From Planctomycetota bacterium (lineage in GTDB: Bacteria > Planctomycetota > MHYJ01 > WSZJ01 > JACPWG01), in assembly GCA_016197205.1 (NCBI GenBank), contig JACPWG010000060.1, forward strand, positions 1 through 64,000: DNA of 64,000 nucleotides, written 5' to 3'. The position numbers and the translations under genes are program-made. Below are positions 60,764 to 64,000 of the stretch, piece by piece. The notes below the pieces were generated by a model, which saw only the letters and a program-made list of their open reading frames with translations, made no database searches and was not told where the DNA came from. How positions within the stretch are numbered: the stretch's first letter is position 1; each line of letters begins with the position of its first letter.

Positions 60764-62803
60764 ATGCCTGTGGCAAATCCGGCGTCCGCGCGGGACCAGT
60801 TGGTGGCGAAGCTGGCGCAGGAGCTGGGCTGGGTCTCCGCCGAGGCCGTGGAGGAGTCCCGTGGGAAGCAGGCGGCCGCTCCGCCGCCCGCCCGCGACCT
60901 TGCCTGGTGGATGAAGCGCCTCGGCCACCTCTCGGCGCAGCTTCATCTCAGACTGCAGGAACAAGTCGAGCTCCAATGGCGCAGACGGCCGGAAGGCAGC
61001 GTGCTGCGGGACGAGTTCAAGCTGGTCCGGGAGCTGGGCGAGGGGAGTTTCGGCGTGGTCTGGCTGGCCGACCAGTTCAAGCTGAGTCGAAGGGTGGCGA
61101 TCAAGTTCATGAGCTGGCGGTACGTAGAGGACCGGGAGTTCGTGCGTCGCTTCGAGCGTGAGGCGGAGGCCGCGGCCCGGCTGAAGCACCCGAACGCGGT
61201 GCAGGTCCTCACGATCGGCGAAGATGCGGGCCGTCCATTCCTCGTCATGGAGTACGTCGAGGGCGAGAACCTGCAAACGCTGCTCGAACGAGGCAAGCGT
61301 CTGTCGGTCGGGGAGTGCGTGGAGCTCGGAAGGGCCGTGGCCGCTGCCCTAGTCGCCGCGCATGCGGTTGGGCTGGTCCACCGCGACGTCAAACCGGAAA
61401 ACATCTTCCGGACTCGCGCGGGCGAAGTGAAGCTCGGGGACTTCGGCCTCGTGAAGGTCGACGCGGCGAGCACCCTCACGCTCGACCATGTGGCCCTGGG
61501 CACGCCCCTCTACATGCCGCCGGAACAGCAAAGAGATGCGGCCGCGGTGGACCTCCGCGCGGACCTGTACGCTCTCGGGGGGACGCTGTTTCACCTCCTC
61601 ACGGGGCGACCGCCCTATGTGGCTGCCGGCGCCTTCGACGTGATGAAACTGCACCGGGAGGCCGCGATCCCATCGGCGCGGGAGGCCGAACCTCCGGTAC
61701 CGGTGGAATTGGACGCGATCCTGCGGCGGTTGCTGGCCAAGAGGCCGGAGGACCGTTTCCAGCGGGCGTCTGAAGTCGTCGAGGCCCTGAGCGGCCTCGG
61801 CGTCGTCCAAGTGCTCGATTCGACTGGCACAGCCGGCCGACAGGATGCGGCCTCGCAGGCTGCGCACGTTGCATCCACAATGGTGCTCCCACGCCCGGAG
61901 GGGGCTGCGCCCGCACGCGTGCCGGAGCCGTCCGAGCGTGTCCATGGCGAGCCCCCTGTCCGTCAGCCTGCGCGTGATCTCCTCGAGGACCCGTCGCAGG
62001 CGACACCGTTGCGGGAGCGGATCGAGCTGGCGGAGAGGTTGGGTCGCTCGGGCGACCCGAGGCTCGGCGCGACCCCGATGGACATCCCCCTCGTGGAGGT
62101 GCCTGGAGGCAGGTCTCGGATCGGGTTGGACACGTCTCCATGGGACGGTGAGCAGCCCGAGCACGAGGTCGAGGTTGCGGCATTCAGGATCGGCCGCTTC
62201 CCGATCACGAATCAGCAGTATCACGCCTTCGTGGCGGCGAAACGCCATCGACAGCCGGATCCGCAGGTCATCGTTGGAGCATACCGGGTCTGGGAGAACG
62301 GACGGCCGTCGATTAACCGGTTGACCCACCCGGTGGTTGGTGTCGCGTGGCGCGATGCCGTGGCCTATTGTCGCTGGATTTCCGAGGTCACGGGGCGTCC
62401 GCATCGCCTCCCGACCGAGGCGGAGTGGGAGAGGGCCGCCCGGGGAACCGATGGTCGCGAGTTCCCCTGGGGGAACGAGTGGAGGGAGGGACTGGCCAAC
62501 GAGTCCAGTCTTGGGCTCGGCGGGACCACTCCGGTCGGGGTCTTCCCGGCGGGTGCGAGCCCCTCCGAGTGCCTCGACATGGCCGGCAACGTGTGGGAGT
62601 GGTGTAGCAGCTTGTACCGCAAATATCCGTACGACGCTCGCGACGGACGCGAAGACGCCGCTGCGGGCGGCGCCCGCGTGTTGCGCGGCGGTGCTTGGGA
62701 TAGCGGTAGTTTGCTCGTCCGCGCCGCTTGCCGCGGCGACATTGCTCCCGGCGCTCGTAGTGACCGCGTCGGGTTTCGGGTGGTCGTTGGCGCAGGGGTC
62801 TGA
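60764..62803 (+). CDS. Serine/threonine kinase fused to a formylglycine-generating-enzyme-like domain
   Basis: 679 residues. A short N-terminal helical domain (AKLAQELGWVSAEAVEES) is followed by a kinase (about 88-350) with all key residues: GEGSFG loop, VAIK Lys near 114, HRDVKPEN near 206, DFG near 226, GTPLYMPPEQ. A linker of about 90 residues leads to an FGE-sulfatase/SUMF1-like, C-type-lectin-type domain (about 445-679; IPLVEVPGGRSRIG, FPITNQQYHAFV, RLPTEAEWERAARG, MAGNVWEWCSS, VLRGGAWDS, GFRVVV). The TGAGG before 60764 is very close to the ATG, so a GTG at 60770 may be the real start. The C-terminus looks like a diversified region (see findings). Confidence 0.85.
   Translation: MPVANPASARDQLVAKLAQELGWVSAEAVEESRGKQAAAPPPARDLAWWMKRLGHLSAQLHLRLQEQVELQWRRRPEGSVLRDEFKLVRELGEGSFGVVWLADQFKLSRRVAIKFMSWRYVEDREFVRRFEREAEAAARLKHPNAVQVLTIGEDAGRPFLVMEYVEGENLQTLLERGKRLSVGECVELGRAVAAALVAAHAVGLVHRDVKPENIFRTRAGEVKLGDFGLVKVDAASTLTLDHVALGTPLYMPPEQQRDAAAVDLRADLYALGGTLFHLLTGRPPYVAAGAFDVMKLHREAAIPSAREAEPPVPVELDAILRRLLAKRPEDRFQRASEVVEALSGLGVVQVLDSTGTAGRQDAASQAAHVASTMVLPRPEGAAPARVPEPSERVHGEPPVRQPARDLLEDPSQATPLRERIELAERLGRSGDPRLGATPMDIPLVEVPGGRSRIGLDTSPWDGEQPEHEVEVAAFRIGRFPITNQQYHAFVAAKRHRQPDPQVIVGAYRVWENGRPSINRLTHPVVGVAWRDAVAYCRWISEVTGRPHRLPTEAEWERAARGTDGREFPWGNEWREGLANESSLGLGGTTPVGVFPAGASPSECLDMAGNVWEWCSSLYRKYPYDARDGREDAAAGGARVLRGGAWDSGSLLVRAACRGDIAPGARSDRVGFRVVVGAGV
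62690..62775 (+). other. Candidate diversity-generating-retroelement variable region
   Basis: From the GGT GCT TGG codons to GTC GGG TTT, almost every codon ends in C or T, and many end in T although the gene otherwise favours G and C. This fits AAC/AAT template codons mutated at adenines. The flanks encode VLRGGxW and GFRVV as in retroelement-diversified lectin-fold proteins. No template repeat or reverse transcriptase is visible in the window. Confidence 0.35.
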
Positions 62804-63191
62804 AATTCGGTCTTTTGGATCCCTACCGTTCGACTTCTTGAAAGCCTGTCGCGATTTCGGAAGCCGTGCGCTCCGCCCACGGAAGGACGAGCCACCGAAG
62901 ACGCCGAACGACCCGTCGTGAAATTCGGCGTCTTCAGCGTCTTCGGTGGCTAATCATCGTCTTTGGGTTTCGGGCGCGCGCCGCGCCGCAGCGCCCGATC
63001 CGCTTCGCAGACCGACGAGGGGCTGGGGGCGCGGGCCCAAGTCCGGTCACGCTTCCTGGGGGAGCGGGCCTCCCTCCTTCGCTCGCTCGCCGCGAGCTAC
63101 GGAGCGCAGGCCGGCCCGTGCGAGCCGGCACACCGTCTGCGACTCGCGGTCACCGCCGGGACGCTTCTGCCCGAAGACCTTCAACGCGGCG
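62804..63191. other. Convergent intergenic region with an inverted repeat
   Basis: No gene is supported. AGCCACCGAAGACGC (62890-62904) and GCGTCTTCGGTGGCT (62937-62951) are perfect 15-base inverted copies. The second word also occurs at 21439-21453. Inside, GAAGACGCCGAA and TTCGGCGTCTTC form a second pair. It could act as a transcript end for both flanking genes. Confidence 0.55.
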
Positions 63192-64000
63192 CTACGGCGT
63201 CGCCGCGGGGGCGGGCCAGCCGATGAACCGCACGTCCCCCAGCTCGGTCCACTCCGCGTTGCCGTGATTGGTGAGGATCTCGATTCGCACGCGGTCCGCC
63301 CGAGCCGGGGTCGAGAGCCGGACCTCCTGCCCCGCCCCACCCGCCGCCAATTCCGCCTCCGCGACCAGGCGCGGGGCGAAGTCCTCGTCCTCCGAGAGCG
63401 AATAGATCCGCACGGTCCGCGCCTCGATGCCGGGGTGGCGGAGCGCGCCGTCCACGTTGCCGTCGATCCGGAGCGCGGCGACCAGGGCGCCCCGCGGCAC
63501 TTCGAAGTCCAGCTTGTGCGGGAAGACGCTGCCCGCGCCGGAGCACCAGCAGCGGTCGCTCGAGCCGTCCAGGACGCACTCGGGCCCCCAGCCGGGATAG
63601 GCGCTCGACGCGGAGTGGGCGCGCACGCCCGTCAGCTCGGCGGGCTCCGCGCGCCGGAGGAGCCCGCCCTGGAAGAGCGCGGAGTACGGGGCGGCGTCCC
63701 CCCAGGCCTTCGCGTAGAAGCCGACCTTCGGCGACGCGCCCAGGTCCCCCTGCGCGTCAAGGTAGATGCCGGCGAGGGTCCACGCGGTCTCCGTGCGATA
63801 GGAAAAGAAGTAGCGATTGCCGTGCCGCACGACGCGCAGGGAGGAGGCGCTCGCAGGCACGGTCACCAGGCCGCCGCGCCCCTCGTTCGCCAGCACGCCG
63901 CCCGCGTGGAGCTGCCGGCCGTGCACGGGGCCCCAGGCCAGCCAGTTCTTCGCGTCCCTGTAGACGATCAGCCCCGTGTGCGTGCCCGGGCCGGCTTGCG
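63192..64000 (-). CDS. Beta-sandwich (DUF1349-like) protein, cut by the window edge
   Basis: The open frame runs to the window edge: about 268 C-terminal residues are visible, and the true start lies beyond 64000. The visible N-terminal part (GTHTGLIVYRDAKNWLAWGP...VRHGNRYFFSYRTETAWTLA, VGFYAKAWGDAAPYSALF) reads like a concanavalin/laminin-G-type DUF1349 domain, in which a layer of strands binds carbohydrate. The C-terminal 130 residues (GWGPECVLDGSSDRCWCSG...VRIEILTNHGNAEWTELGDV) resemble a discoidin/F5-8-type ligand-binding domain. It is probably a secreted or cell-surface protein. A start at 63926 (GTG) would cut the first domain in half and is unlikely. Confidence 0.6.
   Translation of the reverse strand, partial: QAGPGTHTGLIVYRDAKNWLAWGPVHGRQLHAGGVLANEGRGGLVTVPASASSLRVVRHGNRYFFSYRTETAWTLAGIYLDAQGDLGASPKVGFYAKAWGDAAPYSALFQGGLLRRAEPAELTGVRAHSASSAYPGWGPECVLDGSSDRCWCSGAGSVFPHKLDFEVPRGALVAALRIDGNVDGALRHPGIEARTVRIYSLSEDEDFAPRLVAEAELAAGGAGQEVRLSTPARADRVRIEILTNHGNAEWTELGDVRFIGWPAPAATP

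Noticed and set aside
62960..62990. TTTGGGTTTCGGGCGCG as a DGR template repeat for the kinase-FGE variable region
   Set aside because: Only about ten bases match, there is no adenine-rich AAC/AAT series, and no reverse transcriptase is nearby.

Overview
The window is GC-rich bacterial chromosome with dense genes, very high GC at third codon positions and many 4-bp start/stop overlaps. No rRNA or other taxonomic marker is present. Squalene-hopene cyclase with an HpnG-type phosphorylase, FHA-GAF-HD-GYP signalling, serine/threonine kinases fused to sensor or effector domains, giant TPR proteins, and intergenic regions full of degenerate word-like repeats together suggest Planctomycetota or a related environmental lineage. 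That placement is an inference from gene content only.

Layout. 0-6.5 kb is a decayed zone: a broken GIY-YIG gene, a truncated metallophosphoesterase joined to an unrelated gene tail, and a large Fe-S/FAD oxidoreductase split by a frame change, followed by an intact STAS gene. 6.5-14.2 kb is a leftward run: pdxH, an aromatic-CoA-type monooxygenase, a DUF805/SRPBCC membrane protein, a 2H phosphoesterase-like protein, a C39-like lipoprotein, a zinc-ribbon membrane protein and nadB. 14.7-20.5 kb, also leftward, holds an FHA-GAF-HD-GYP phosphodiesterase, lolD, lolC and lysS. rnpA-yidD diverge from lysS. 21.5-26 kb has a GDYXXLXY/DUF2157 pair and a histidine kinase/response regulator pair. tRNA-Lys and tRNA-Glu follow.

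26.5-37.1 kb is accessory-like: DUF1877, DUF1905, an SGNH hydrolase, a VapBC island flanked by two diverged copies of the same intergenic segment, a secreted thioredoxin-like gene with an in-frame TGA followed by a SECIS-like hairpin (candidate selenoprotein), adenosine deaminase, and a four-gene cluster of TetR-PvcA isonitrile synthase fusion, PvcB-like Fe/2OG oxygenase, UbiA prenyltransferase and FAD monooxygenase. This cluster looks like a pathway for a prenylated isonitrile-type metabolite.

37.1-38.3 kb is a mosaic of repeat pieces, including a copy of the oppF 3' end. 38.3-41.4 kb encodes a degenerate-kinase/TIR/transmembrane protein. 41.7-48.2 kb is a complete oligopeptide ABC importer. 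48.3-50.1 kb is an unusual YbaK-HisRS fusion. 50.4-53.5 kb is the hopanoid pair hpnG-shc. 53.7-57.7 kb holds a metal-binding-like lipoprotein and a giant TPR protein. 58.0-60.3 kb is a coupled HNH nuclease/TPR pair that may be a defence module. 60.8-62.8 kb is an intact kinase fused to a formylglycine-generating-enzyme-like domain, whose C-terminus resembles a diversity-generating-retroelement variable region. The right edge cuts a DUF1349-like gene.

Intergenic repeats recur throughout (words such as ACGGAGACACGGAG, ACAGGATAACAGGATCAACA, GGGATTTGGGATTT). Some run into the 3' ends of genes.
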